Shown here piece by piece: positions 25,102 to 33,239 of a DNA stretch of 64,000 nucleotides (its first letter is position 1; each line of letters starts with the position of its first letter). Under the pieces are notes generated by a model that was given only the letters and a program-made list of their open reading frames with translations, had not been told where the DNA came from and searched no databases. The position numbers and the translations under genes were made by a program. This stretch comes from JAIEPW01 sp964406035. GTDB lineage: Bacteria; Acidobacteriota; Terriglobia; Bryobacterales; Bryobacteraceae. The stretch lies in assembly GCA_964406035.1 (NCBI GenBank), contig CAYOQB010000007.1, positions 1 to 64,000 on the forward strand. The letters run 5' to 3'.

Positions 25102-26616
25102 TTAGCGACGGGTCTGCAACGCATCCCGGCGGGCTCGCAAGGTATAGCCCGCCACAGTGAGGGGCGGAGAAACGGGAGGATAGTGCGTTTCGATCCAGGA
25201 TTCCAGCTCCGTGAAGCGATTGTCCAGCGATCCGGCGGAAGGGAACACCCGCAGGAATTCCTCGCGGGGCACCGGCAGGTACAGAATCCATCGCGGGGGA
25301 TCGCGGCGCAGTGATTCGAGCGCGGATTGCTCTTCCGCCTTGCCCATCATTCCTGGCGCGAGATAAGAGAACCGCGTCGGATTCCTGGCCTGGGTTAGGA
25401 AGTACAGCAGCGGGAGGTACGGGTGGACGAAGAGCGTGTCCCCGGGGCGGACGCGCTGCAACAGGTCCGCGACCGCCGGGGCGGAGTCGCGCGCCACACG
25501 GATGCCGTCCACCGGCGAATCTACAGCGACATCGCCCGAAAGCTCATTGCGGTAGTTCAGCAGGAAGACCGCGGCGAAGACGGTGAAACCCGCGGCCGTG
25601 AAAAACTGCGCGCGCCGAGGCAGGGCAACGGCGGCAAGCGCCCCGGTGAGCGCGTAACCCAGCGGCGCGACGAATGCCAGATGCATGACGTCGGCTCGCG
25701 GCAGGCAGGAGATTACGAAGGCGGCCATGCAGCCGAGCAGGTACAGCACCTCCGGCTCCAGCGCGCGCCGCCGGATCCAGCGCACTCCCCAGCCGCACGC
25801 AGCGGCGAGGGGAAGCGCCGCGGGCAGCGCGATGCAGAACACCAGTGCTCCCCGCAGTGCCAGTTCCCATCCGGACGCTCCCTCGAATAATGCCGGATAG
25901 CCCCCGATGATCGACCCGTAGGGCATCACGTTGACGCCCGAGTAATGCGTCCGCAGCCACTGCATCTGATCCAGGAAGCCGCTCCAGATCCCCGCGGCGG
26001 CCATGTAGCCGATGGCGGCGAATCCCGCGGCCCACGCCCCGCCGGCGAAAAACCACGCGCCGCGCCAGTCTCGCGCGATCGCCAGCCAGACCCCGGTGAC
26101 CGCCGCAACGCCCGCCACCGAAGGCGTCACTACGGCGGCGAAGACTGCCAACGCCCCACTGGCGATGCGCCAGCGGCCGCCAATCATCGCCGCCGCGATC
26201 GAGCCCAGCGCCAGCGCGGCGCTGTCCCAACGGTGGGCGGAGGTGAGCAGCGTAGGATTCGACGCCTGGAATGCGAAGAACAGGAAAGTTATCCACCACG
26301 CCGTGGGTCGGGTGGAAATGCGCCGCGTAATCCAGAACAGCAGCGCGCACTGCAGGGCAAAGTCGAGAATCACCACCAGGCGCGCGGATCGCATCGACAG
26401 GCCGAGAGCGCGGAACGCGAGCTCTTGCAGCCAGTACCCGCCTGGGCTCATGTAGCCGAAGAAGTCGACGTACAGGCGGCTTCCTGCAGCCATGCGTTGC
26501 GCCGCCTCCAGAATGATGCCTTCATCGTTGGTGAACACCAGGCGGTTTCCGTGGACCGCAAGCAGTATCGCCGCCACCGCGGCGAAGATCAGCCAGGGTT
26601 CCAGACGGCGCATCAT
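25102..26616 (-). CDS. GT-C type membrane glycosyltransferase (ArnT/GT39-like)
   Basis: A 504-residue multi-pass protein with about ten predicted helices. An early acidic luminal loop FTNDEGIILEAAQRM carries the Asp/Glu pair typical of GT-C enzymes that use polyprenyl-phosphate sugars. A soluble C-terminal region of ~110 residues follows the last helix. It would transfer a sugar from a lipid carrier on the periplasmic face; the donor and acceptor are unknown. It is the last gene of an operon with a GT2 enzyme, a plausible maker of that lipid-linked sugar, and a methyltransferase. Confidence 0.8.
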   Translation of the reverse strand: MMRRLEPWLIFAAVAAILLAVHGNRLVFTNDEGIILEAAQRMAAGSRLYVDFFGYMSPGGYWLQELAFRALGLSMRSARLVVILDFALQCALLFWITRRISTRPTAWWITFLFFAFQASNPTLLTSAHRWDSAALALGSIAAAMIGGRWRIASGALAVFAAVVTPSVAGVAAVTGVWLAIARDWRGAWFFAGGAWAAGFAAIGYMAAAGIWSGFLDQMQWLRTHYSGVNVMPYGSIIGGYPALFEGASGWELALRGALVFCIALPAALPLAAACGWGVRWIRRRALEPEVLYLLGCMAAFVISCLPRADVMHLAFVAPLGYALTGALAAVALPRRAQFFTAAGFTVFAAVFLLNYRNELSGDVAVDSPVDGIRVARDSAPAVADLLQRVRPGDTLFVHPYLPLLYFLTQARNPTRFSYLAPGMMGKAEEQSALESLRRDPPRWILYLPVPREEFLRVFPSAGSLDNRFTELESWIETHYPPVSPPLTVAGYTLRARRDALQTRR

Positions 26617-27296
26617 CGGGGTTTGGACCAGACGCCCAGCACGGACTTGCCGACGCGGCCGAACAGGAGTGGATCAAGGAAACGTGACGGTGGAACAAGA
26701 AACCGGTCCCAAGCCAGGATCTGAGCCTCGCTCGGATGCGCGCTTTGGAGGAGCAGCCGGTTTCCCAGGCTCGCGAGCAGGCCGGCGGCGTCCAGGTAGA
26801 CGAGCTTACGCAACTCGAGTTCCGGCGGGATCACCGCCCGCAGGGAGCCTCGCGTGTAACGGCGGTAGTGGCCCACCGCGGTGTCGAAGGGCGTGAACAG
26901 GAACGGGTGCGCGGGCGCCAGCACGATGAGCGATCCGCCCGGATTGAGATTGCGGGAGGCAAGTCGCGCCTCCGCCCGGTCATCGGCAATGTGCTCCAAC
27001 ACGTCGATGTAGAGAATCGTGTCGAACCGCTCGTCCAGGGAAGCGAGGGTGCCGACGTGCGAGCGGTGCCTCGGCCCCGTCTCGATCCGCGAGGCCAGGG
27101 CCGCATCCGGTTCCAGGCTCAGCCAGGACTCGAATCGCAGGCTTTTCAAGGCTTGCGCATTGGTTCCGATTCCTGCACCCACTTCCAGAACGCTTCCGCG
27201 CACATACCCGGCGATGTGATCCCGCCAGTACGCTTTCCACCGTGTCGCCTTGGCGAACAGGTCCAGTTCGCAGCCCTCGTACGTGTAGGCGGTCAC
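26613..27296 (-). CDS. Class I SAM-dependent methyltransferase
   Basis: A 227-residue methyltransferase. SAM motif I is SVLEVGAGIGTNAQAL (about 35-50), followed by LEPD, a TILYIDVLEHIADD motif and GGSLIVLAPAHPFLF. The HYRRYTRGSLRA segment is typical of methyltransferases encoded beside glycosyltransferases. The GTG start at 27296 overlaps the GT2 stop as GTGA, and its stop overlaps the GT-C start as ATGA. An in-frame Met upstream at 27368 lies deep in the GT2 gene and is not needed. Confidence 0.88.
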   Translation of the reverse strand: MTAYTYEGCELDLFAKATRWKAYWRDHIAGYVRGSVLEVGAGIGTNAQALKSLRFESWLSLEPDAALASRIETGPRHRSHVGTLASLDERFDTILYIDVLEHIADDRAEARLASRNLNPGGSLIVLAPAHPFLFTPFDTAVGHYRRYTRGSLRAVIPPELELRKLVYLDAAGLLASLGNRLLLQSAHPSEAQILAWDRFLVPPSRFLDPLLFGRVGKSVLGVWSKPR

Positions 27297-28312
27297 GGCA
27301 GAACCCTCTCGCGTTCGTTTTCCACCGCCTGCGCAAGCATGGCGACCTGTGCCGCGGGAGCTGCCCACGCCACCGTCCGGCCGGCTATGAAGTAGTGTGC
27401 GTCGCGAGCCGCCAGGAAGCTCATCTGCGACCGCGACCCGATAATCTGGAACACCAAAAGCACCGCCAGCAACAGCGATTGCAGCAGCAGCACCGCCAGC
27501 AACCCGCCCGCGTAGGTCGCCCAGCCGGGGATGGCCAGGCCGGTGCCGAAGCGCACCGCCACCACGGCGGCCAGGGCCAGCGCCAGCCCGGTTGAGAAAA
27601 TCGCCGCGCCGGCCAGCAGCCGGGCGCTGACCACGTCGCTGAACACGCTAATGGCACTCAGGCCGTGAATCACCAGCGAAACGAAGTTCATAGCCGAGTG
27701 CCCGCGCAACCGGCGTCCGCGCGGCAGGGGGACCGTCGAGAACGGCAGTTTCGCCCGGACGACCGCGGCCGAATAGTGATTCCAAAGCTCCGGCACCACC
27801 ATCAAGCGGGATACCGCGGCGGCCGGCAGCACGCTGAAGTTGCCTACCCGGACTTCGATCCCGGTCAGCACCAGATGGACGCGGCGGTATAAGGCATAAA
27901 AGGCGCGGAACCACAGCCGCTCCAGGCGCTTGGTGCGGGCGGCAAAGATGACGTCGCGCCCGCCCCGACGGCGGAATTCGGCGAGCAGCAGCGGGACGTG
28001 GTCCGCGCGATCCTCACCGTCGCCATCCATCACGATCACCGTTGCGCCGCGCATCCGGTCTGCAGCCTCAAACAGTCCGATGGCGATGGCGCGCTGGTGT
28101 CCCAGGTTGCGTCTCAAATGCAGCACTTTAGCGGTCCGGAGATTGCGGAATTCCGGCAAACCCGGCATCGGAGTCACGGAGCCGTCGTCCACCAGCAGCA
28201 CGTCCACCGGTTCGGCAAGTTGTTGGTCCAATTCCGAGAGCAGGCACACCACCGCATCCCAGTCGTTAAACACGGGGATCAGCACCACTGCCGGCCGGGC
28301 GGACGCGTCCAT
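27293..28312 (-). CDS. Glycosyltransferase family 2 with C-terminal membrane helices (polyprenyl-phosphate type)
   Basis: A 339-residue protein. The GT-A domain (about 1-230) has VVLIPVFNDWDAV, LLVDDGSVTPMP and the DXD-like VIVMDGDGED (metal/nucleotide site). Two C-terminal helices (about 230-300) match polyprenyl-phosphate glycosyltransferases (DPM1/ArnC/GtrB types). It probably charges a polyprenyl phosphate that the GT-C enzyme two genes downstream uses. A GATAGT hexamer lies 8 nt before its ATG. Confidence 0.87.
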   Translation of the reverse strand: MDASARPAVVLIPVFNDWDAVVCLLSELDQQLAEPVDVLLVDDGSVTPMPGLPEFRNLRTAKVLHLRRNLGHQRAIAIGLFEAADRMRGATVIVMDGDGEDRADHVPLLLAEFRRRGGRDVIFAARTKRLERLWFRAFYALYRRVHLVLTGIEVRVGNFSVLPAAAVSRLMVVPELWNHYSAAVVRAKLPFSTVPLPRGRRLRGHSAMNFVSLVIHGLSAISVFSDVVSARLLAGAAIFSTGLALALAAVVAVRFGTGLAIPGWATYAGGLLAVLLLQSLLLAVLLVFQIIGSRSQMSFLAARDAHYFIAGRTVAWAAPAAQVAMLAQAVENERERVLP

Positions 28313-28320
28313 GCACTGGT

Positions 28321-28326
28321 ACTATC
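28321..28326 (-). promoter_or_regulatory. -10-like hexamer for the GT2 operon
   Basis: GATAGT on the minus strand lies 8 nt before the ATG at 28312. The divergent udk gene starts 59 bp away with its own close -10, so the two promoters are back to back. Confidence 0.35.
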
Positions 28327-28356
28327 GGCGGTTTGGGCCCTCCGGTTCAGTCCGTT

Positions 28357-28362
28357 TACAAT
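28357..28362 (+). promoter_or_regulatory. -10-like hexamer for udk
   Basis: TACAAT lies 9 nt before the ATG at 28372, with a possible weak -35 (TTGGGC, 28333-28338, 18-nt spacer). No Shine-Dalgarno is seen. Confidence 0.45.
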
Positions 28363-28371
28363 GAACCGTTT

Positions 28372-28992
28372 ATGGGTTCCTTCCTGATGGCGATCGCGGG
28401 CTGCTCGGGCAGCGGAAAGAGCTACTTGGCCCGGCACCTGGCCGATCGGTTCTCACACCTGGAACCGGTGATCGTGTCCACGGACTGCTACTACCACGAC
28501 CTGCCGCACCTTCCTCTGGCGGAGCGCGCCCTGCAGAACTTCGATGCCCCGGATTCGGTGGACGTGGAATTGCTTGCCTCGCAACTTGCCGCGCTGAAGC
28601 GGGGAGAGGCTATTGCCAAGCCCTGTTACGACTTCGCCGAACACCGGCGTGCCGGCCACACGGAGCGGGTGGAGCCACGAGGTCTGGTGATTGTGGAAGG
28701 TATTCTGGCGCTGCACTGGGAAGAACTGCGCCGGATCTACGACTTCTCGATTTTCGTCCGCACGGCGGACTCGCTTTGCCTGGACCGGCGCATGAGCCGC
28801 GACATCGAGGAGCGCGGGCGCACCCCTGCGTGCGTGATGCGGCAGTATGAAGCGACTGTGCGGCCCATGGCTGAACGCTACGTGCTGCCCACCGGCAGGC
28901 ACGCGGATCTGATCCTGGATGGGGACGCCGACATCCGCCAGAACGTGGATCGCGTGGAGCACGCTTTGGCGGGTGTGCTTACCGCCCTTTGA
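28372..28992 (+). CDS. udk: Uridine kinase-like P-loop phosphotransferase
   Basis: A 206-residue protein. It has a Walker A loop IAGCSGSGKSYLARHLA near the N-terminus, STDCYYHDLP and FDAPDSVD as in uridine kinase, KPCYDFAEHRR, and the strand VIVEGILALHWEELRRI. It would phosphorylate uridine or cytidine; phosphoribulokinase-like relatives are less likely given the uridine-kinase type motifs. The start could be 28372 or 28387. Its 3' end overlaps the convergent enoyl-CoA hydratase gene by 14 bp. Confidence 0.88.
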   Translation: MGSFLMAIAGCSGSGKSYLARHLADRFSHLEPVIVSTDCYYHDLPHLPLAERALQNFDAPDSVDVELLASQLAALKRGEAIAKPCYDFAEHRRAGHTERVEPRGLVIVEGILALHWEELRRIYDFSIFVRTADSLCLDRRMSRDIEERGRTPACVMRQYEATVRPMAERYVLPTGRHADLILDGDADIRQNVDRVEHALAGVLTAL

Positions 28993-29773
28993 ACTCGGGC
29001 GAGCGCTTCTCGAGGAATGCGCGAACGCCTTCCTGGTGATCCTCAGTCATGCCGCAGCGCAAGTGCGTTTCGGCTTCGCGATCGAGGACGGTCCGGAAGT
29101 CGCTGCTCTGGGCGAGATTGACGTTGGCCTTCATGTAGCGGTAGCTGGTGAGAGGTCCACGGGCGATGCGCCGCGCGACTTCGTCAACGGCTCCGCCGAA
29201 CGCCCCTGCCGGCACCACGCGATTCACAAGGCCGATTCGATGCGCCTCGTGCGCCTCCACAATATCGGAAAGGAACATCAACTCCTTGGCCTTGGGTGCG
29301 CCGACGTAGCGGGACAGCAGCCAGGTGGTGCCGAAATCGCCACCGAATGCGATCTTGGCGTAGGCGGCGCCGAACTTGGCCTGATCGGATGCGATCCGCA
29401 GGTCGCACGACAGCGCAACGCCGAGCCCGGCGCCCATGGCGAATCCGTTCACCGCCGCGATGGTGACCTTGGGCATGGCGTACAGCAGCCAGGACAACTC
29501 CTGCTTTTCCCGCAGGATGTCGATCCGCTGTTCCAGCGTGGATTCCCCCATGTCGGCAGCCATGCCGGACACGTCTCCCCCGGCGCAGAAGGCTCTTCCG
29601 TTCCCGGTTACGACCACGCAGCCGACTTCAGGGTCGGTGCTCCAGGCTCGCAGCGCTTCTGTCGATTTGGACAGCAGCTCGGCCGACAGAGCGTTCAGCT
29701 TGTCGGGACGATTGAAGGTAATGCGCCCGACCCGGTCTTTCACTTCGATCAGTACATGAGCTTCCGAAGACAT
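28979..29773 (-). CDS. Enoyl-CoA hydratase/isomerase family protein
   Basis: A 264-residue crotonase. Visible parts are FNRPDKLNALSAELL, the oxyanion-hole segment GNGRAFCAGGDVSGMA (about 57-72), VTIAAVNGFAMGAGLGVALSCDLRIA and KFGAAYAKIAFGGDFG with acidic positions near the active site. The C-terminal helical trimer region is present. It hydrates or isomerises an acyl-CoA; the substrate is unknown. A GATAAT hexamer lies 7 nt before the ATG. Confidence 0.92.
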   Translation of the reverse strand: MSSEAHVLIEVKDRVGRITFNRPDKLNALSAELLSKSTEALRAWSTDPEVGCVVVTGNGRAFCAGGDVSGMAADMGESTLEQRIDILREKQELSWLLYAMPKVTIAAVNGFAMGAGLGVALSCDLRIASDQAKFGAAYAKIAFGGDFGTTWLLSRYVGAPKAKELMFLSDIVEAHEAHRIGLVNRVVPAGAFGGAVDEVARRIARGPLTSYRYMKANVNLAQSSDFRTVLDREAETHLRCGMTEDHQEGVRAFLEKRSPEFKGR

Positions 29774-29780
29774 AGGTTTG

Positions 29781-29786
29781 ATTATC
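29781..29786 (-). promoter_or_regulatory. -10-like hexamer for the enoyl-CoA hydratase gene
   Basis: GATAAT on the minus strand lies 7 nt before the ATG at 29773. This is the spacing expected if transcription begins at the A of the ATG. Confidence 0.45.
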
Positions 29787-29802
29787 GCCCGCCCAGGGTG
29801 CG

Positions 29803-30420
29803 CTAATGAGCCGCTCCACCAAGCCGCCCCGCCGCGTAGAGCCTGGAATCCATACGCGCCAGGCGCTTCTCCAATTCGGGCGGGACGATCTGGAAATGCG
29901 GGATCTCGCAAAGGTGCTGGGGAATGTACCACACGTCCTCTTCGCTGGTGATCCAGCGGCGGCGGTTGAAGCGAGCCAGGTTCACCGGCTTGGAGAAAGC
30001 GCGCAGCGTCTTCTCGCCGCGCGGGTTGTAGTAATGCTCGAAGTAGGACATCACCAGCTCGCGGATCGTCCGATAAACCGGCTCGCGCGACCGCAGCCCG
30101 GAGTAGTCGCTCTTGGCCACCGCGCCCCAGCGGTCGCCGGCGCGATAAACGGCGATGACGTGGTCGGAATCGCGCACCGCTTCCAAGTCCACGATGCTGG
30201 CCGGGTGGCCGAGGGTTTGCAGGATGGCGGCGGCCAGCAGAGCGCCCTCCATGCAGTGGGCGCGCCGCTCCCGCAGCACCTTGCGAGGCGAAAGACAGGT
30301 GGCGCCGCCGGGCTCCAGGTTGTAGGGGATCTCGTCGAGGAAGCGCTGGATATCGGCGGGGTTCCTGAGCTTTCGCAATATCTTGAGCTCGGCGCGTGAG
30401 AACTCGTCGGAATGGGGCAT
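29803..30420 (-). CDS. Transglutaminase-like cysteine hydrolase, hypothetical
   Basis: A 205-residue cytoplasmic protein. A Cys56 in RRAHCMEGALLAAAILQ, His87 in SDHVIAVYR and Asp105 in AKSDYSGL have the order and spacing of a transglutaminase-like catalytic triad, with the Cys at the start of a helix. The natural substrate is unknown. A TAGAAT hexamer lies 15 nt upstream of the ATG and no Shine-Dalgarno is seen. Confidence 0.75.
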   Translation of the reverse strand: MPHSDEFSRAELKILRKLRNPADIQRFLDEIPYNLEPGGATCLSPRKVLRERRAHCMEGALLAAAILQTLGHPASIVDLEAVRDSDHVIAVYRAGDRWGAVAKSDYSGLRSREPVYRTIRELVMSYFEHYYNPRGEKTLRAFSKPVNLARFNRRRWITSEEDVWYIPQHLCEIPHFQIVPPELEKRLARMDSRLYAAGRLGGAAH

Positions 30421-30435
30421 CAGGGTGAAACTCGA

Positions 30436-30441
30436 ATTCTA
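30436..30441 (-). promoter_or_regulatory. -10-like hexamer for the transglutaminase-like gene
   Basis: TAGAAT (minus strand) lies 15 nt before the ATG at 30420 in the 36-bp gap after the upstream gene. Confidence 0.35.
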
Positions 30442-30456
30442 ACCCGCGGGTGAGCC

Positions 30457-31008
30457 TTACCGGGGCAGATACAAGTCCAGGACATTGAGTTCGATCGCCT
30501 GAACGTGTTCGGCCAGCCTGGGATGCCGGAGCTTGCGGGAAGCCTCGCGAATCGCGCTTTGCGCCCCGAGGGACAGCTCTGCCCGGTACACGTCCGCCCG
30601 TTCGCGGTAGGAGTAATCCAAATAGCGTGGCGTTCCGGCGAGGTCCATCAGCACGTCCCAGAACGACTGCTTCTCGAACAGGCGCTTGCGCTCGCCGAGT
30701 TCGCGGGGTATCAGCAGGGTACCAATCCCCACCTGCTCGCACAGGTGCGGATCGAAAGCACGTTCCGGATCCGCGTCCGGGAAGGCGGCAAGGACATCCT
30801 CCAGTTCCCGCAGATCGGGATCGACCGGTTCCCAGCGAAGGCGCGACGACCCGCTGGTAAATGTGCCCCGCCGCAGGATCTCCAGGATTCGCGCCGGGTG
30901 CTTGGACGTGAGCGGCAGCATTCGCTCCACCAGTTCCTGCAAGCCGATGTCATGAATGCGCACCGGACTGAGGTCGATACCGGACGCGGCTTCCGACGAG
31001 ATTTTCAC
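30457..31008 (-). CDS. Hypothetical protein (183 aa)
   Basis: A 183-residue cytoplasmic protein with no signal peptide or membrane helix. It has an N-terminal segment IHDIGLQELVERMLPL, a basic EILRRGTF motif, and a C-terminal helical region ending AEHVQAIELNVLDLYLPR. I do not recognise the family. The start is GTG at 31008 without a clear ribosome site. It sits 13 bp after the beta-propeller gene and 36 bp before the transglutaminase-like gene. Confidence 0.65.
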   Translation of the reverse strand: MKISSEAASGIDLSPVRIHDIGLQELVERMLPLTSKHPARILEILRRGTFTSGSSRLRWEPVDPDLRELEDVLAAFPDADPERAFDPHLCEQVGIGTLLIPRELGERKRLFEKQSFWDVLMDLAGTPRYLDYSYRERADVYRAELSLGAQSAIREASRKLRHPRLAEHVQAIELNVLDLYLPR

Positions 31009-31021
31009 GCGGATGCGCAGA

Positions 31022-33235
31022 TTACTTCACCACCACTTTGCGAACGGCCTGATTGTCGTATTCATCGGTGGCGCGTACGGCAACGGTGGTCTCGCCGGCC
31101 GCGGACCGGGGCACGGTGATCCGGTACTCCAGTTCCTTCCAATCGGAGAGCTTGCCGGCGGGCTCCACCACCAGCCATTCGCCGCCGTTCACGGAGTATT
31201 CGGCTTTCAGAACCACGCTCCGGGCGTCGGCCGCCTTCCAGCGGATTTCGATTCCGTTCGCGGCGGCAGTCCCGGTCAGCCCCACAATCTCCGGCGGCGT
31301 GTTGTCGATCCAGAAAATCTCGCTTTCCAGCGATCCGCTCAACGCCTGGTCCGGAGTGTTGTCCGGAGAGTCGGAGACGATCACTCGCAAGCGGTACTCA
31401 CCATCCGGCATCGTGGTGGTGTCCCAGCTCAGATAATGCTCCCGTACTTCAGACTTCAGCGGCTTCCAAACGCTCTCGGCGATACCCTGGATTTCGACTT
31501 TTGCGATCAGGGAGTCGCCATTCGCATCGGTCGCCAGCCAACGGATACCCTGCCAGCCTTTGGCCGCGGTCATTGCCGGGGAGGTCACCGTGGGGGCTGC
31601 GCCGCCTGGGGCCGCATTGCGCGGAGCGCCCCGTCTTCCCAGCGGGGGAAGACTCAATGTGCCGGCCGCGGTCAAACCTGCGCTGGAAGGAGCGGGGAAC
31701 TTGTAGTTCGCCTGCGGGATGTCGATTTCCTCCACGCGCGGGGCAACGTTCTTGGGGAGATAGGCGATCTCCACAAGGCGAACTTCGGGCGATTGCCCGG
31801 CGCTGGAGGCCTCCAGAGCCGCCCGGAACTGGGCAAAGCGCGCCGCCGGGGAACTGAGCCGCCCGCTGTTCTCGCTCAGCGGGACCGCCGACCAGGGGCT
31901 CCAGTTTCGCTGCGGAACGTTGAGATTCCCGCTGCGGGTCTCCATCTGGACCTTGCCTCCATTGAGAGCGCCGCGCCATGTCAGCCGTCCCCAAAAGGCA
32001 AACCCCTGCGCATCAAGGACGTCGCTTTCGAGTGTGCCCTGCTTCTCGATCTCCGGTCCGAGCGCGTACACCTTGCCGATGTTCCCGGTGGCAATGAACA
32101 GCTTGCCGCCCGGCCCCGCGGCGAAGCCGGTGACCTGGGTGGGCGGAACACTCCGCAGCCGGGTGTAGTCGTTATCAGAATCGATGCGATAAATGCGCCC
32201 TTCGTTGCCGGTTCCGAAGACCGGCTTGCCTTGCGCGTCGAAGGCGATCGCGTAAACAATCTCGGAGGGGTCGCTCCAGACGCGGCGTGCGTCGCCGTCC
32301 GTATCAATGCGGTAAATTTCGGAGCCTCCCGCAATGGACGTGGGCAGGGAGAGCGGTGGGGGCTGAGCCGCGGGCGCTGCTCCAGGCCGCGGCGTGCCTC
32401 CCGGGAGGACTGCCTGGGGCTGGATCGCCACCGTCGGAACCGGTCCAGGCGCCGGCGCGGGAGCGGCCGTAGCAAGCCGGTTGCCCACACCAGCAGCATA
32501 GATCTGCCCGTTCGGTGCAACCGCGACCGCGGTGATCTCTCGCTTCGCTGCCTGGTACAGGACGAACCCTTGTCCCTGCGGCGTAATCCGCAGGATCAGC
32601 CCGCCTGGATCGGTGCCGGCGATGAGATTCCCGGCGGCGTCCACCGCAAGCGAGCGGACGTGAGCCTCTTCGGTTTCGAAGAACACCTGTCCCGTTCCGT
32701 CGGTCGCGACGCGGTGAATCTCGCCGCGATCTCCCGTGGCCACGAACAACTCGCCGGTTTTCGCGAACGCCAGCGCCCATATGTACTTCGCACGCGGGTC
32801 GTAGAACACCTCGGCCTTACCGCCGGCGCTAATCCGGTACACCTTGCCCTCGGGCGACGTCGCCGCGTACACCTGGTTTCGAGCGTCGATCGCAATAGCT
32901 TGCACAGCCAGGCCTTCGAGCTCCGCCAGGGTCTTGCCCTGGCCCTTGGCGTCGATGGCGAACAGTTTCGCCACGCCGCGGCCCTGCGTCCCGCCGCCCG
33001 CGTACAGAGTGCCTTTCGTATCCCGCGCGATCGCCCACAGGTACGGAGTGGCGGCATCGAAGTATTCCGAAAGGGCCGGCGCCAGGCTGACCCGCCCATC
33101 ACTCGAAAGCGAAAGACCCTTCAGGTTGCCCTTGGCGAATTCCGCCAGGGACGCCTGCTGCCAAAACTGCGTCTCTCCGCAGACAGCGGGCAAGGCGGCT
33201 CCCAGAGCCAGCAGATAAATCTTGAATTTGTTCAT
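31022..33235 (-). CDS. Secreted beta-propeller protein (NHL/SMP-30-like)
   Basis: A 737-residue protein with a signal peptide (KFKIYLLALGAALPAVCG). At least seven blade-like repeats follow, each with a strand pattern such as LWAIARDTKGTLYAGGG, IAIDARNQVYAATSPEGKVY and LAFAKTGELFVATGDRGEIH (about 60-400). A Pro/Ala-rich insert lies at about 265-310. The C-terminal ~300 residues contain two beta-sandwich-like segments including ILVSDSPDNTPDQAL-type strands. The role is unknown but extracellular binding is likely. It follows the S55-like peptidase by 4 bp. Confidence 0.8.
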   Translation of the reverse strand: MNKFKIYLLALGAALPAVCGETQFWQQASLAEFAKGNLKGLSLSSDGRVSLAPALSEYFDAATPYLWAIARDTKGTLYAGGGTQGRGVAKLFAIDAKGQGKTLAELEGLAVQAIAIDARNQVYAATSPEGKVYRISAGGKAEVFYDPRAKYIWALAFAKTGELFVATGDRGEIHRVATDGTGQVFFETEEAHVRSLAVDAAGNLIAGTDPGGLILRITPQGQGFVLYQAAKREITAVAVAPNGQIYAAGVGNRLATAAPAPAPGPVPTVAIQPQAVLPGGTPRPGAAPAAQPPPLSLPTSIAGGSEIYRIDTDGDARRVWSDPSEIVYAIAFDAQGKPVFGTGNEGRIYRIDSDNDYTRLRSVPPTQVTGFAAGPGGKLFIATGNIGKVYALGPEIEKQGTLESDVLDAQGFAFWGRLTWRGALNGGKVQMETRSGNLNVPQRNWSPWSAVPLSENSGRLSSPAARFAQFRAALEASSAGQSPEVRLVEIAYLPKNVAPRVEEIDIPQANYKFPAPSSAGLTAAGTLSLPPLGRRGAPRNAAPGGAAPTVTSPAMTAAKGWQGIRWLATDANGDSLIAKVEIQGIAESVWKPLKSEVREHYLSWDTTTMPDGEYRLRVIVSDSPDNTPDQALSGSLESEIFWIDNTPPEIVGLTGTAAANGIEIRWKAADARSVVLKAEYSVNGGEWLVVEPAGKLSDWKELEYRITVPRSAAGETTVAVRATDEYDNQAVRKVVVK

Positions 33236-33239
33236 TCGT

